From Sulfurovum sp. (GTDB lineage Bacteria > Campylobacterota > Campylobacteria > Campylobacterales > Sulfurovaceae), in the NCBI GenBank assembly GCA_026990595.1, contig JALXCZ010000004.1, positions 26,047-90,046 on the forward strand: 64,000 nucleotides of DNA. The letters run 5' to 3'. Position 1 is the first letter of the stretch; every line of letters begins with the position of its first letter. The position numbers were made by a program, and so were the translations under genes. The notes beneath the pieces were generated by a model. That model was not told the DNA's origin. It was given only the letters and a program-made list of their open reading frames with translations, and did no database searches. Shown one piece after another: positions 18,507-27,063 of the stretch.

Positions 18507-18536
18507 TCTGATTCTTAAATCAGACTAAATTAGTCT
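18507..18536 (-). terminator. double hairpin at the end of the second MFS gene
   Basis: Two overlapping inverted repeats are present: TCTGATT and AATCAGA (18507-18524), then AGACTAA and TTAGTCT (18522-18536). They lie at and just past the stop codon of the upstream MFS gene on the minus strand and may terminate its transcript before the Fur-like box. Confidence 0.45.
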
Positions 18537-19753
18537 TATTTAATTTCTTTTAACTGTCTACTAATTAAAAATCCTATACTCAATAACAGGATACTTAAAA
18601 GATATATCACCGTATAGCTGCTTACAAACTTCAAAATAACCCCGCCCAGAACCGGGAAAAAAAGTCCAAATGAGCTGATATTTGTCTGTAATGCGGTATA
18701 GACAGGGCGTTTTTCTTCCGGAGCTATCTCAATGACCAGATTCATCCCGGCAATATTGAACCCGTCCAAGGCAATACCAAAAAGCAAAAAGATAACAGCA
18801 TACACATAGACACTGTTTGCGAATAATGCAATGACAAAAGCAGCAATCATAAAAAGAAAACTGAGTGAAAGCATTTTTTCATAGTCATGGATCTTCCTCC
18901 ATAGAAAAGTGCTCCCCAAAATACTGCCTACCATCTGTACAGTAATAAATCCGCCCAGCATCCAACCTGTCAGTGTAAAAGTACTATTGGCATTAAGTAT
19001 CACAAAAGGCATAGATAGAAAATAGCTGAAGCTAAGAAAAATCGCAAGTATCTGCTGTTGCAGTCGTTTGTCTTCTTTTAGTGTTACCGTCGCATTTTTT
19101 ATAAATGTTTTAAAATGCTTCTCTTTGACAGAAACATTCTCCTTTATGGGCTCTTCTATGGTAACAAACGTCACAAACCCTATAACCATAAAGAGACTGC
19201 TTACCATGAACAGATAGGCATAATTTAGAGGTGCCTCATAATGGTTAAGCACATACCCTGCAACGCCTCCGCTGATAATAGAGGCAATGGAGCCTGCCAC
19301 CTGTCTATTTGCCATCGTCTTACCGCGATATTTCTTGGAAAAGAGTTTGGCTTGAAGCTCTTTAAAATAGATAGCACCAAAGCCTGCTGAAAAAGAGAAG
19401 AAAAAGAGCCCTGAACCTATGAGAAACAGCGTCAATGGCTTGTTACTGTCACCAATAAAAAAAATACTCAATCCTATGGAGAACCAGGAGATCCAGCGAA
19501 AGAAAAAGACTTTCCTCAGATAGGGAAGCACACGCTTATATGCCTGTGCATGAAAAGCAGCATAAAGCTGTACTGTAATCGCTCCTCCACGAAGCAAAGA
19601 GGCAAAAATACCTACCATAATCACGCTGTTACTGAAGTGGTGTACCATCAAAGGCAGAATAGTTGAAGGCTCAGCAATAGTAATTGCCAAAGCCAAAAAG
19701 AAAGCATGTATTACATTCTTGATATTATTTTTAGGGTCATCAATTTTGAACAT
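18536..19753 (-). CDS. MFS transporter
   Basis: Major facilitator superfamily permease of 405 residues with about 12 hydrophobic helices and the loop YFKELQAKLFSKKYRGKTMANRQ (shown in family position between helices 4 and 5). It starts 1 base from trmO, so the two genes are probably cotranscribed. It is not closely similar to the neighbouring MFS protein. Substrate unknown. Confidence 0.83.
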   Translation of the reverse strand: MFKIDDPKNNIKNVIHAFFLALAITIAEPSTILPLMVHHFSNSVIMVGIFASLLRGGAITVQLYAAFHAQAYKRVLPYLRKVFFFRWISWFSIGLSIFFIGDSNKPLTLFLIGSGLFFFSFSAGFGAIYFKELQAKLFSKKYRGKTMANRQVAGSIASIISGGVAGYVLNHYEAPLNYAYLFMVSSLFMVIGFVTFVTIEEPIKENVSVKEKHFKTFIKNATVTLKEDKRLQQQILAIFLSFSYFLSMPFVILNANSTFTLTGWMLGGFITVQMVGSILGSTFLWRKIHDYEKMLSLSFLFMIAAFVIALFANSVYVYAVIFLLFGIALDGFNIAGMNLVIEIAPEEKRPVYTALQTNISSFGLFFPVLGGVILKFVSSYTVIYLLSILLLSIGFLISRQLKEIK

Positions 19754-20251
19754 CTATTGGCTTTCTACAAACCGATCATCCGAGCGCTTCTTGCTTACCT
19801 CATCTAAACTTGCCTGCATCCATCCTGATCTTGCATCTGTCTCTACTTTATCAAAATTTTCTATATAGGGTTTAATATCCAGGAGTGGTGTACCATCTAA
19901 AATATCTACCCCTCTTATCGTTACGATATTTTTGTTTACACTCACAAGCTCTACTACTGAAAGCCCCATTCCGTTAGGATGCATTGGTGTCCGGGTAGAA
20001 AAAACACCTCTTGGGGTATTGGTCTTGTCATTAAAAGGAACCACACTCAGTTTTGGCTCTCTGACCTTATGAAAATGGTAGATAAGATACACATGGCTGA
20101 AGCCATCAAGATCTTTAAGCCCCTCTTCATACTCTTCTTTAAATTCTATGGTTGCATAGACCTCTTTTGCCCCTTTGGGCTGTACCGGCATATTGATCAA
20201 ATCACAAAAGGGAGATCGAATGGTGGCAATTTGTTTTAAAGTAAAATGCAT
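19754..20251 (-). CDS. trmO: tRNA (N6-threonylcarbamoyladenosine(37)-N6)-methyltransferase TrmO
   Basis: TsaA/YaeB (UPF0066) family protein that N6-methylates t6A37 in some tRNAs. Visible motifs in 165 residues are IATIRSPFCDLINMPVQP, DLDGFSHVYLIYHFHK, TPRGVFSTRTPMHPNGMGLSVVEL (two blocks), and GVDILDGTPLLDIKPYI, which line the SAM pocket in the family. The upstream gene is a membrane methyltransferase 2 bases away. Confidence 0.88.
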   Translation of the reverse strand: MHFTLKQIATIRSPFCDLINMPVQPKGAKEVYATIEFKEEYEEGLKDLDGFSHVYLIYHFHKVREPKLSVVPFNDKTNTPRGVFSTRTPMHPNGMGLSVVELVSVNKNIVTIRGVDILDGTPLLDIKPYIENFDKVETDARSGWMQASLDEVSKKRSDDRFVESQ

Positions 20252-20253
20252 TT

Positions 20254-20781
20254 TTAACCTCTATTTTTAAAAAGTTTTTTTAAACACTCGGAATTGAAGG
20301 AAACCATAGGTACTTCTTTACTATACGCTTTGTACGCTTCACCAAACTTTCTCTTCACTTCCATCTCTTCAAAGATAATCACCATCACAATGATAAAAAG
20401 CATTTCCAAAGGAGCTATGACCATAATAAATGTGGGAGAACCCAGCAACAGTCCCCACCCTAACGGTAAAAGGGTCAGCCCAAACAGCATAGGGTGACGC
20501 ATACAGCTAAAGAGCCCCGTAGTTACCAGTCGGTTGGTTTCCATACGTGGAATGTCGCCCACACGCCCTTTGGTCAGTTCTCTTCCCCCGTTTCCCGCAG
20601 CATTGAATGCCAGTTTGAGTATGATGATACCAAGTAGCGCACATACAATATGAAAAGCGATGTTGGAAAAAAGCGGAGTACCCCAGTCTATCATCAGTGC
20701 ATACACTGCACCTCCTACAATCATCACTAACCACAAAAAAAGACGTATGACAACAGAGAATGAAGTATTGATCTTCATCAT
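20254..20781 (-). CDS. isoprenylcysteine methyltransferase-like membrane protein
   Basis: Integral membrane methyltransferase of the ICMT/PEMT-like superfamily, 175 residues, with four to five helices. The SAM-binding signature RHPMLFGLTLLPLGWGLLLG (about 97-116) and the downstream EEMEVKRKFGEAYKAYSKEVP block are both present. The substrate could be a lipid, a quinone or a small molecule. It lies directly downstream of a DUF1858/DUF2249 protein gene, with adjacent stop and start. Confidence 0.8.
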   Translation of the reverse strand: MMKINTSFSVVIRLFLWLVMIVGGAVYALMIDWGTPLFSNIAFHIVCALLGIIILKLAFNAAGNGGRELTKGRVGDIPRMETNRLVTTGLFSCMRHPMLFGLTLLPLGWGLLLGSPTFIMVIAPLEMLFIIVMVIIFEEMEVKRKFGEAYKAYSKEVPMVSFNSECLKKLFKNRG

Positions 20782-21291
20782 CTATTTTTTGATATAGGTA
20801 ATAAAATGATCTTGGGCTACTTCCCGTGCAAAGACCTCATGTCCAGCTTTTAGCATTTCATCCATCAAAGGTTCCGGTTGAAAATCTGCTTCTATAGTAA
20901 TCACATCACCCTCATCAATCGCTTTGAGTGCTTTATGAAGTTCTGCTAAAGGATTGCGTTCCTCATCAAGTATCTCATTGGCATTGAGTGTCTGCTTTGA
21001 TTCTTTCAATATCCATTCCGGTGCTTCTTCTGCTTCCACTTCCCCTTTGGGTGTCGTCACATCAATCGGTGCCTGCCCCACTGCCTCACGGAGCTGGTTT
21101 AGCAGATCTACAGGATCCATTCCCCCTACTATAGCAGCCTGTTTCACCCCTGCTATTTTTGCCAAGGTGCGTCTGAGTACCGGGTTATTAAGCTTCTTGA
21201 ATTTGGGATTGATTTTGATAAGAATATCTTTCATCCCTTCATAATCATTTAAAAGATCTGCGATCTTTGTTTCAAGTGTAATCTCTTTCAT
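20782..21291 (-). CDS. DUF1858 plus DUF2249 domain protein
   Basis: A 169-residue cytosolic protein in two parts. The N-terminal part (about 1-73, LLNDYEGMKDILIKINPKFKKL) matches the DUF1858 pattern. The C-terminal part (about 108-168) resembles DUF2249/TusA-like domains (AELHKALKAIDEGDVITIEADFQPEPLMDEML). Such fusions are often found near denitrification or NO/nitrite genes, but a biochemical role is not established. It is divergent from the TauE/SafE gene. Confidence 0.75.
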   Translation of the reverse strand: MKEITLETKIADLLNDYEGMKDILIKINPKFKKLNNPVLRRTLAKIAGVKQAAIVGGMDPVDLLNQLREAVGQAPIDVTTPKGEVEAEEAPEWILKESKQTLNANEILDEERNPLAELHKALKAIDEGDVITIEADFQPEPLMDEMLKAGHEVFAREVAQDHFITYIKK

Positions 21292-21315
21292 GGCTTATCC
21301 TTTTTTACTCTAATA

Positions 21316-21332
21316 AGGAGTATATTACTCCT
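21316..21332. promoter_or_regulatory. AGGAG-N7-CTCCT palindrome, copy 1
   Basis: A 17-base inverted repeat, AGGAG and CTCCT around TATATTA, lies in the 127-base divergent region between the DUF1858/DUF2249 gene and the TauE/SafE gene. The same arrangement occurs at 27047-27063 and 62659-62675. It may be an operator or a hairpin. Confidence 0.4.
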
Positions 21333-21418
21333 ATTTAAATATAATTTTCCTTACAAAGATAGTAAAACTTATATTTTTTATTATCTATACTTATTAAATA
21401 TTTCCCTTAGGATACACT

Positions 21419-22150
21419 ATGCATGATTACTTGATTTATACATTGATCGCTTTTCTTCTTTCTGCACTTTTTTCCATGGGCGGCACAGGATCGGGTATTG
21501 CCTTGATCCCTGTGCTCAATTTTTTTGGAATTGAATTCATTGTTGCCAAGGCAACCGGTCTCTTTGCCGGAGCCTCTACCACCATCACTTCTAGTGTTAT
21601 GAATATCAAACGAAAAGTCCTTGATTTCTCTTTTGTCTGGCCTATTGCCTTTATGATGTTGATCTTTGCACCTATTGGTGCCTACAGTAGTCAGTACATC
21701 AACGAAATCCTTGTAAAGTATCTTTTTGTTCTCCTACTGTTTTACAGTGCTACGATGATGATCTTTGGAAAGAAAAAGTCTCTTACACATGCGAAAGGTA
21801 AAGCAATACTATTTACTGTAGGAGCGTTTGTGGGATTTTTGGCAGGACTGCTTGGTGTAGGCGGTGGAAATATTTTGATGCCACTGCTGATTTTACTTGG
21901 ATTTGAACCTAAAAAAGTGGCCGTTACCGTCAGTTCTGTAGTACCTTTTGCCGCACTTAGCTCTTTTTTTACCTATGCCAGCTATGTCAAACTCGACTGG
22001 ATACTGCTACTTTGTGTGATGCTTGCTTCCATTGCAGGAGGGTATATTGGAAACTACCTTATGCACTTTAAGCTTGATCAGATGAAAACCAAAAAACTGA
22101 TGGGTATTATCCTTTATATTCTGGCATTTAAAATGCTTTATAAGTTATAG
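21419..22150 (+). CDS. TauE/SafE family sulfite/anion exporter-like permease
   Basis: Membrane permease of the TauE/SafE (DUF81) family, 243 residues, with about eight helices in two halves. The family's glycine-rich repeats are visible: FSMGGTGSGIALIPVLNFFGIE near the N terminus (two blocks) and GLLGVGGGNILMPLLILLG in the second half. Substrates in the family include sulfite, sulfoacetate and other anions. In a sulfur-oxidising organism, export of sulfite or thiosulfate is plausible but unproven. Its ribosome site is TTAGGA. Confidence 0.87.
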   Translation: MHDYLIYTLIAFLLSALFSMGGTGSGIALIPVLNFFGIEFIVAKATGLFAGASTTITSSVMNIKRKVLDFSFVWPIAFMMLIFAPIGAYSSQYINEILVKYLFVLLLFYSATMMIFGKKKSLTHAKGKAILFTVGAFVGFLAGLLGVGGGNILMPLLILLGFEPKKVAVTVSSVVPFAALSSFFTYASYVKLDWILLLCVMLASIAGGYIGNYLMHFKLDQMKTKKLMGIILYILAFKMLYKL

Positions 22151-22187
22151 AACCCACTGAATAACCTAGACATTCAGTGAGTTCTAT
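22147..22187. terminator. long convergent hairpin after the TauE/SafE gene
   Basis: A 16-bp stem with one mismatch, ATAGAAC(C)CACTGAAT pairing with ATTCAGTG(A)GTTCTAT, and a 9-base loop lies between the convergent TauE/SafE and queE genes. It overlaps the TauE/SafE stop codon. This is a strong candidate bidirectional terminator. Confidence 0.75.
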
Positions 22188-22191
22188 TGAG

Positions 22192-22956
22192 TTAGACACC
22201 CTGCGTTGTATCAAATACCCTGATGTGGAGTCTATCACTATAACGAAAGTTATATTTCATACAGAACTCAAAAACTGCTCTGTCATTATGCCAGATGGTA
22301 TCTCTGCTCTCCCCAACAGGCATACAGAAAACATCCAGTTCTGGCAAAATTTCTCTTATCTTGTTTATTTCATCTATTGCCGTAGTCTCTACCAGTTTTT
22401 TATCAATAGTAAATTTTAAGAATGCCTCTTTTGCGTAGGTTTTTATATTATTCAATGCCTGAGGCACAATACGCTTAGAAGCAGATTCTCCACTGTTCTC
22501 AAGTTTAAGTGAAAGTGCAAAAGTGCACTGTTTGTAGGCAGGATACTTCTCAAAGTCAATCTCTACTGTACCGTTGGTCTCAAAGGTAATGTGAATGCCC
22601 TCATCCATCAACCACAAAATAATCGCATAAAAAACTTTATCATTGTGATACATCAAAGGCTCACCGCCTGTAATGACCATATGTGGTTTATAGCCTATCT
22701 TTTCAAATTCATTTTGAAGGGAAGCTATCATCTTCTTGCTATCATCTACTTTTATCCATGTTTTGGCAAAATAGCTGTCTACAGCAAAGTAAGTATCACA
22801 CCCTAAGCGTACTTCACCATCCACCTCATACTCGGCACCAAAACCTGGACAAGAAAGATTACACCCCCCTGTTCTAAGAAAATAAGAGGGTACTCCCGCA
22901 TATTTTCCTTCACCCTGAATGGAAAAAAACTGCTCTGTCAAATAAAACACAAACAA
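22192..22956 (-). CDS. queE: 7-carboxy-7-deazaguanine synthase
   Basis: Radical-SAM enzyme that converts 6-carboxytetrahydropterin to 7-carboxy-7-deazaguanine in queuosine synthesis. The 254-residue protein has the family opening EQFFSIQGEGKYAGVPSYFLRTGGCNL in two blocks and VITGGEPLMY (about 94-103). The cluster cysteines appear as C32-x3-C36-x16-C53 rather than the usual Cx3Cx2C, with an insertion between the second and third. Such rearranged motifs occur in QueE subfamilies. moaA lies just upstream on the same strand. Confidence 0.88.
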   Translation of the reverse strand: MFVFYLTEQFFSIQGEGKYAGVPSYFLRTGGCNLSCPGFGAEYEVDGEVRLGCDTYFAVDSYFAKTWIKVDDSKKMIASLQNEFEKIGYKPHMVITGGEPLMYHNDKVFYAIILWLMDEGIHITFETNGTVEIDFEKYPAYKQCTFALSLKLENSGESASKRIVPQALNNIKTYAKEAFLKFTIDKKLVETTAIDEINKIREILPELDVFCMPVGESRDTIWHNDRAVFEFCMKYNFRYSDRLHIRVFDTTQGV

Positions 22957-23000
22957 CCTCTCTTAACACTGCTGCCTGCTATCTGCTCACTACTCACTGT

Positions 23001-23975
23001 TTATCCACCTGTCTCATAGAATGCACGTGTAGAAATATCTTCTTCATTAGGATTATCTTCGCTCCAACGATTCTCTTTTGGTTTATCTTTAAGTACCTGT
23101 GCAAGTACTTTTGAAGCACCTTCAATATCGCCTTCTTTCACTGCCTTAGCAATGCTCATTGCTTCATCAAAATAGAGGCAGGGAATCAAATTTCCCTCTG
23201 CAGTCAGTCTGATACGATTGCAGTTCTCACAAAAATCATGTTTATGCGGATCTATGAGCCCAAACTCATAGCCATCTTCTATTTTATAGTTAAAAGAAGG
23301 ACTCGCACCTTCCCTTCCCAAGGCATGAATAGTGTGTTTTTCTTTCACTTTATCCAATATTTCTCTACCATGCATACCACGAAGATCTATATTGGCATGA
23401 CGATTTTCCATATATTCAATAAATCGTACTTTGATATTTCTCTTTTTACAGTAATCCATAATATCCAATATCTCATCATCATTAATACCTTTCAGGGGTA
23501 CCATATTGATCTTTACACCCAAACCAACTTCAAGTGCTTTGTCTATTCCTTTAAGTACCTGAGCCAAAACATCTTTTTGCGCTATTTTATGTGCGATTTC
23601 CGGTTTAAGCGAATCGAGAGAGATATTTAAACGTTTTAAACCTGCATCTTTAAGTCTTTGTGCAGTTTGGGGCAACAAGTAGGCATTGGTAGTAAGCGCC
23701 AGATCGATATCCGGTTTATAATCATGGATCATTTTAACAAAACTGTCAAGATCTTCTCTAAGCAGTGGTTCTCCGCCTGTAATACGGATTTTAGTCACAC
23801 CCTCATCTATGGCAACTTTCATAAATAAAAAAAGTTCTTCAAAGGAAAGCAAATTCTCTTTGGGTACCCATGAAAATGGTTTTTCTGGCATACAATACTG
23901 GCATCTGAAATTACAGCGTTCTGTTACAGAAACTCTTAAATAGTTAACGGTTCTACCGTGTCCATCGATTAGCAT
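23001..23975 (-). CDS. moaA: GTP 3',8-cyclase MoaA
   Basis: Radical-SAM enzyme that starts molybdopterin synthesis from GTP. The 324-residue protein has the N-terminal cluster [11 protein letters not shown] (Cx3Cx2C, about 21-31), [23 protein letters not shown], and the C-terminal second cluster in [21 protein letters not shown]. The final C-terminal glycines (ETGG) match the GG motif of the family. A Crp/Fnr-like palindrome lies 55 bases upstream of the start. Confidence 0.96.
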   Translation of the reverse strand: MLIDGHGRTVNYLRVSVTERCNFRCQYCMPEKPFSWVPKENLLSFEELFLFMKVAIDEGVTKIRITGGEPLLREDLDSFVKMIHDYKPDIDLALTTNAYLLPQTAQRLKDAGLKRLNISLDSLKPEIAHKIAQKDVLAQVLKGIDKALEVGLGVKINMVPLKGINDDEILDIMDYCKKRNIKVRFIEYMENRHANIDLRGMHGREILDKVKEKHTIHALGREGASPSFNYKIEDGYEFGLIDPHKHDFCENCNRIRLTAEGNLIPCLYFDEAMSIAKAVKEGDIEGASKVLAQVLKDKPKENRWSEDNPNEEDISTRAFYETGG

Positions 23976-24003
23976 AATTATCCATCATTTTAATTTTTAT
24001 TAG

Positions 24004-24043
24004 AGTATCGAAATGTAGATAAAAGAGGGGTGATTTATATCAA
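24004..24043 (-). promoter_or_regulatory. moaA promoter with Crp/Fnr-like box
   Basis: On the minus strand the site at 24030-24043 reads TTGATATAAATCAC, one mismatch from TTGAT-N4-ATCAA. A -10-like GATACT lies at 24004-24009, giving a start near 23997 and placing the box centre at about -40, the position of class II Fnr-type activation. Confidence 0.5.
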
Positions 24044-24108
24044 GGTATTTACTTTGGCATGGCAAGGAATGTTATTTTGTGGTAGTTTGTAGTAGATTTG
24101 AAGGTTGT

Positions 24109-24155
24109 TTTGAAGGAGTGTACGCCCAGTACTCGACTGAGCAAACTCCTTCAAA
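24109..24155 (-). terminator. hairpin downstream of petC
   Basis: A perfect 11-bp inverted repeat, TTTGAAGGAGT and ACTCCTTCAAA, with a 25-base loop lies just past the petC stop on the minus strand. The rest of the 205-base gap between petC and moaA holds only the moaA promoter. Termination of the petABC transcript is likely. Confidence 0.5.
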
Positions 24156-24180
24156 GATGCTGCAAAATACAGCAAAAGGA

Positions 24181-25149
24181 TTAATGATGTCCCTTCCACA
24201 TGGATTTTTTCCATAAGAACGCAAGGAATGCAAAGATAAGGAAGAAGATTAATACTTTCGGTCCTGTCTCTTCTCTAAGTGGCTTACTAGGATCACCTGT
24301 CTTTTCAAGATAAGCAAATACTTTCTCCATACCCTCTTTGTTAAGTCCTGTTCTAGGCATTGCTGTACCTGGAAGCGTTGATTGCGGGTTTTCAATGAAT
24401 GTATGCAAGAAATGCTCTGATCTCGCTCTGATCATAATAGATAAATCTGGTGGCAATGTACCAAGATAGTCAGCCAATGCTGCCTGCTCAGTTGCTACTT
24501 TTTCTTTATATTTCAGTGCATCTATGTCCTGACCTGTTTTAATATTTGACTTGGTTTTAGGAATTTCGCCCAATTGAGTCAAATGACCATAACGGTTTGC
24601 ATGACATCTACCACATGCTTCTGTATATGCTTCCTTAGGAGTAACTTCTCCTGCTTTTTTAGCTTTCAAATAAGCAACTACGTTTGCAATATCCTGTGGT
24701 GTTGTTACCATAGTGGTAACACTACCCATTGGGTGCGCTATCGTACCGTTTGGATATTTATGATCTACATTCGTAGCAATCGCAGGATCTTTAATAAGTG
24801 CGATCAAGAAGTTTTTATCATAAATCGCTCCTGCATGTTCCAAGCTAGGCGGTGTTACACCACCCATGTTTGCTGCACCTTCCATGTGACATCCCGCGCA
24901 CATAGCATAAGTTGCTTCACCTGCTACAGGGTCACCTTTAAGTGCTGCTATTTTCTTAACATCTGCCCAAAAAGCTGTTTTCATTGCTTTTTTGTCTTTA
25001 ACTGTCTCTTCTATATCTGCTTTCCCGTCATAAACTAATCCATGACCTTCAACATGTTTGTGCATTTGTGAATGTGCAAACGGTTCAACACCCCAGTATA
25101 ATACAAGAGTAAAGATGGCTACGATTCCAAATATTTTTAATTCTTTCAT
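24181..25149 (-). CDS. petC: cytochrome bc1 complex di-haem cytochrome c1 subunit
   Basis: Di-haem c-type cytochrome subunit of the Campylobacterota-type bc1 complex, 322 residues. It has an N-terminal membrane helix, haem sites CAGCH (about 84-88) and CGRCH (about 179-183), and a C-terminal anchor (VLIFFLIFAFLAFLWKKSMW). This di-haem c4-like subunit replaces the monohaem cytochrome c1 of mitochondria and most Proteobacteria. It is the last gene of petABC. Confidence 0.9.
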   Translation of the reverse strand: MKELKIFGIVAIFTLVLYWGVEPFAHSQMHKHVEGHGLVYDGKADIEETVKDKKAMKTAFWADVKKIAALKGDPVAGEATYAMCAGCHMEGAANMGGVTPPSLEHAGAIYDKNFLIALIKDPAIATNVDHKYPNGTIAHPMGSVTTMVTTPQDIANVVAYLKAKKAGEVTPKEAYTEACGRCHANRYGHLTQLGEIPKTKSNIKTGQDIDALKYKEKVATEQAALADYLGTLPPDLSIMIRARSEHFLHTFIENPQSTLPGTAMPRTGLNKEGMEKVFAYLEKTGDPSKPLREETGPKVLIFFLIFAFLAFLWKKSMWKGHH

Positions 25150-25159
25150 TCTCTACCCC

Positions 25160-26380
25160 TTATAGTTTTTTTTCTTTTGAAGTGATGATTGGAAGTAATA
25201 TCCATAGCCCCATAAACGTTAATGCGGCAATCAGTCCCACTGTACTCCAAATTCCTTGCGGCGGCAATTTACCCATGAATGTTAACACAATCATATCGAT
25301 AAGCAGTGCCCAGAACCAGTATTTAAATGCCCCTCTTCTGCTTGCCGGTGCCACGTTTGGACTTCTATCCATAAATGGAAGCGTAAAGAAAATTACCTGT
25401 GCTATAGCAAATGCGATCAGCCCAACATTTGTTGAGAATGGTCTAAGAATCTCATAACTCCACAAGAAATACCATTCAGGATAAATGTGCGTTGGTGTTT
25501 TAAGTCCATTTGCAGGGTCAAAGTTTACTGGATCCATTGCAAATTCAAAGTGGTAGAATACCAAATAGAAGAAGAAAATAAAATAGATACCCATAACAAA
25601 AACATCTTTACTCAAGAAGACTGGAGAAAATGGAATCACTTTAGACTCTTTTACTTTTCCTGCCTTATAGAGCTCTGCTGCTTCTTCAAAGTCAAACTCC
25701 TCACCATCCTGATTGTTTACATGCGGGATTCTCAATGTACCAAAGTGAAGTACGATCACACCAATAATAGCCAACGGTACCAAAAGTACATGAAGCATAA
25801 AGAATCTGTTCAGGAAGGCTTGACCTGGAACATAGTCACCTCTGATCCACTCTACCAGTCCATCGGCATGTAAAGAACCTCCAGAGAAAAGGTTGGTAAT
25901 AACCATACCTGCCCAGTAAGACATTTGTCCCCAAGGAAGCATATATCCGGAAAACGCCTCTGCAGAGAAAAGTACAAAAAGAAGCATACCCGAAAGCCAG
26001 ATAAGCTCTCTTCCTTTCTTGTAAGAACCATAGTAGATACCTGTAAACATATGAATATAGATAATAAGGAATACAACAGATGCGCCTACACCATGAACAT
26101 GTCTCCAAAGCCATCCATACCCTACTTCAGACATGATCGTATAGTTGACAGAATCAAATGCCAATTGTGTATTTGGCTGATAATACATCAACAAGAAGAT
26201 TCCAGAAACAAGAAGTACTCCAAATGTTGCAGCAAGTACCATACCCATTGCCCAAAGGAAGTTAATATTTTTAGGAATCCAATATTCTGTTGAGAGTACA
26301 CGCTTTAGTGTATCTACAGCAAGTCTTTCGTTCATCCACTTATGGCTGAACGGTTTTGCATTTTCGTCAAAATGTGCCAT
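25160..26380 (-). CDS. petB: cytochrome b of the bc1 complex
   Basis: Membrane haem b subunit carrying the quinol oxidation and reduction sites, 406 residues. Bis-histidine haem ligand helices are visible (WRHVHGVGASVVFLIIYIHMF and RFFMLHVLLVPLAIIGVIVLHFG). The PEWYFLWSYEILR segment near residue 295 is the PEWY motif of the quinol oxidation site. It is a single full-length cytochrome b, as in other Campylobacterota, between petA and petC. Confidence 0.96.
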   Translation of the reverse strand: MAHFDENAKPFSHKWMNERLAVDTLKRVLSTEYWIPKNINFLWAMGMVLAATFGVLLVSGIFLLMYYQPNTQLAFDSVNYTIMSEVGYGWLWRHVHGVGASVVFLIIYIHMFTGIYYGSYKKGRELIWLSGMLLFVLFSAEAFSGYMLPWGQMSYWAGMVITNLFSGGSLHADGLVEWIRGDYVPGQAFLNRFFMLHVLLVPLAIIGVIVLHFGTLRIPHVNNQDGEEFDFEEAAELYKAGKVKESKVIPFSPVFLSKDVFVMGIYFIFFFYLVFYHFEFAMDPVNFDPANGLKTPTHIYPEWYFLWSYEILRPFSTNVGLIAFAIAQVIFFTLPFMDRSPNVAPASRRGAFKYWFWALLIDMIVLTFMGKLPPQGIWSTVGLIAALTFMGLWILLPIITSKEKKL

Positions 26381-26393
26381 CTAGTCCTCCTCC

Positions 26394-26930
26394 TTATACT
26401 GCTAATGTTGTGCCATCAGCCAACATTTTTTCATATTCTGGACCTGTTTCACCAAGCACAAGCTTTGTCCCGTCAATTCTAAATGGAGGAATATCAAGAC
26501 CTCTTGGTGGCGGAGCTTTAGTTACATCTGCAGTAGCATTATACATACCCCCATGACAGGCACATAAAAAATCTTCTGTCTCAGGACGATATCCGGGGAT
26601 ACAACCTAAGTGGGTACAAAGTCCAACACATACCACATAATGAGAATCGCCAATATTGATCAATCTTTTTTTATCTTTATCACTTACTTTAGCCATCATC
26701 TCTTTAGACTGTTTCAAAATAAAGATCGGTTTCCCTCTCCATTTTTCTGTCACAAGCACATTGTCCTGTGCATCTTTTAGATCTATTGTGGTAAATCCAG
26801 CTGCTTTTACACTTGGCAATGGATCCCAAGTACGTTTCATCGCATAGAGTGCGCCAATACCGCCCAGGGCAGTAAAACCACCCAAAGCCATACCCATAAA
26901 GTCTCTACGACCTTTAGTATTCTTAGCCAT
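26394..26930 (-). CDS. petA: Rieske iron-sulfur subunit of the bc1 complex
   Basis: Rieske [2Fe-2S] protein of 178 residues. It has a twin-arginine signal-anchor (GRRDFMGMALGG, about 7-18) and the cluster motifs CTHLGC (105-110) and CACHGG (123-128), which supply two cysteines, two histidines and the disulfide. It transfers one electron from quinol to the c-type subunit. First gene of petABC, with a Crp/Fnr-like box in its promoter. Confidence 0.95.
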   Translation of the reverse strand: MAKNTKGRRDFMGMALGGFTALGGIGALYAMKRTWDPLPSVKAAGFTTIDLKDAQDNVLVTEKWRGKPIFILKQSKEMMAKVSDKDKKRLINIGDSHYVVCVGLCTHLGCIPGYRPETEDFLCACHGGMYNATADVTKAPPPRGLDIPPFRIDGTKLVLGETGPEYEKMLADGTTLAV

Positions 26931-26963
26931 ACTAACCTTCCTTTATAATAATTTTAACCACCT

Positions 26964-27005
26964 ATTATAGAGCAACTATAGTTATAAAAGATTGAGCTAT
27001 ATCAA
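26964..27005 (-). promoter_or_regulatory. petABC promoter with Crp/Fnr-like box
   Basis: On the minus strand TTGATATAGCTCAA (26992-27005) differs from TTGAT-N4-ATCAA by one base. A perfect TATAAT -10 at 26964-26969 gives a start near 26957, so the box is centred at about -41.5, the classic class II activator position. Confidence 0.6.
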
Positions 27006-27046
27006 AAAAAGATTACTTTATTGTTAATTGTTACCGGGTGAAAATT

Positions 27047-27063
27047 AGGAGTTTTTTACTCCT
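27047..27063. promoter_or_regulatory. AGGAG-N7-CTCCT palindrome, copy 2
   Basis: AGGAG and CTCCT flank TTTTTTA, inside a longer 11-bp stem (27042-27068) that overlaps the stop codon of the gene at 27062-27883. It may work as that gene's terminator, or as an operator some 120 bases upstream of petA. See also 21316-21332 and 62659-62675. Confidence 0.45.
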
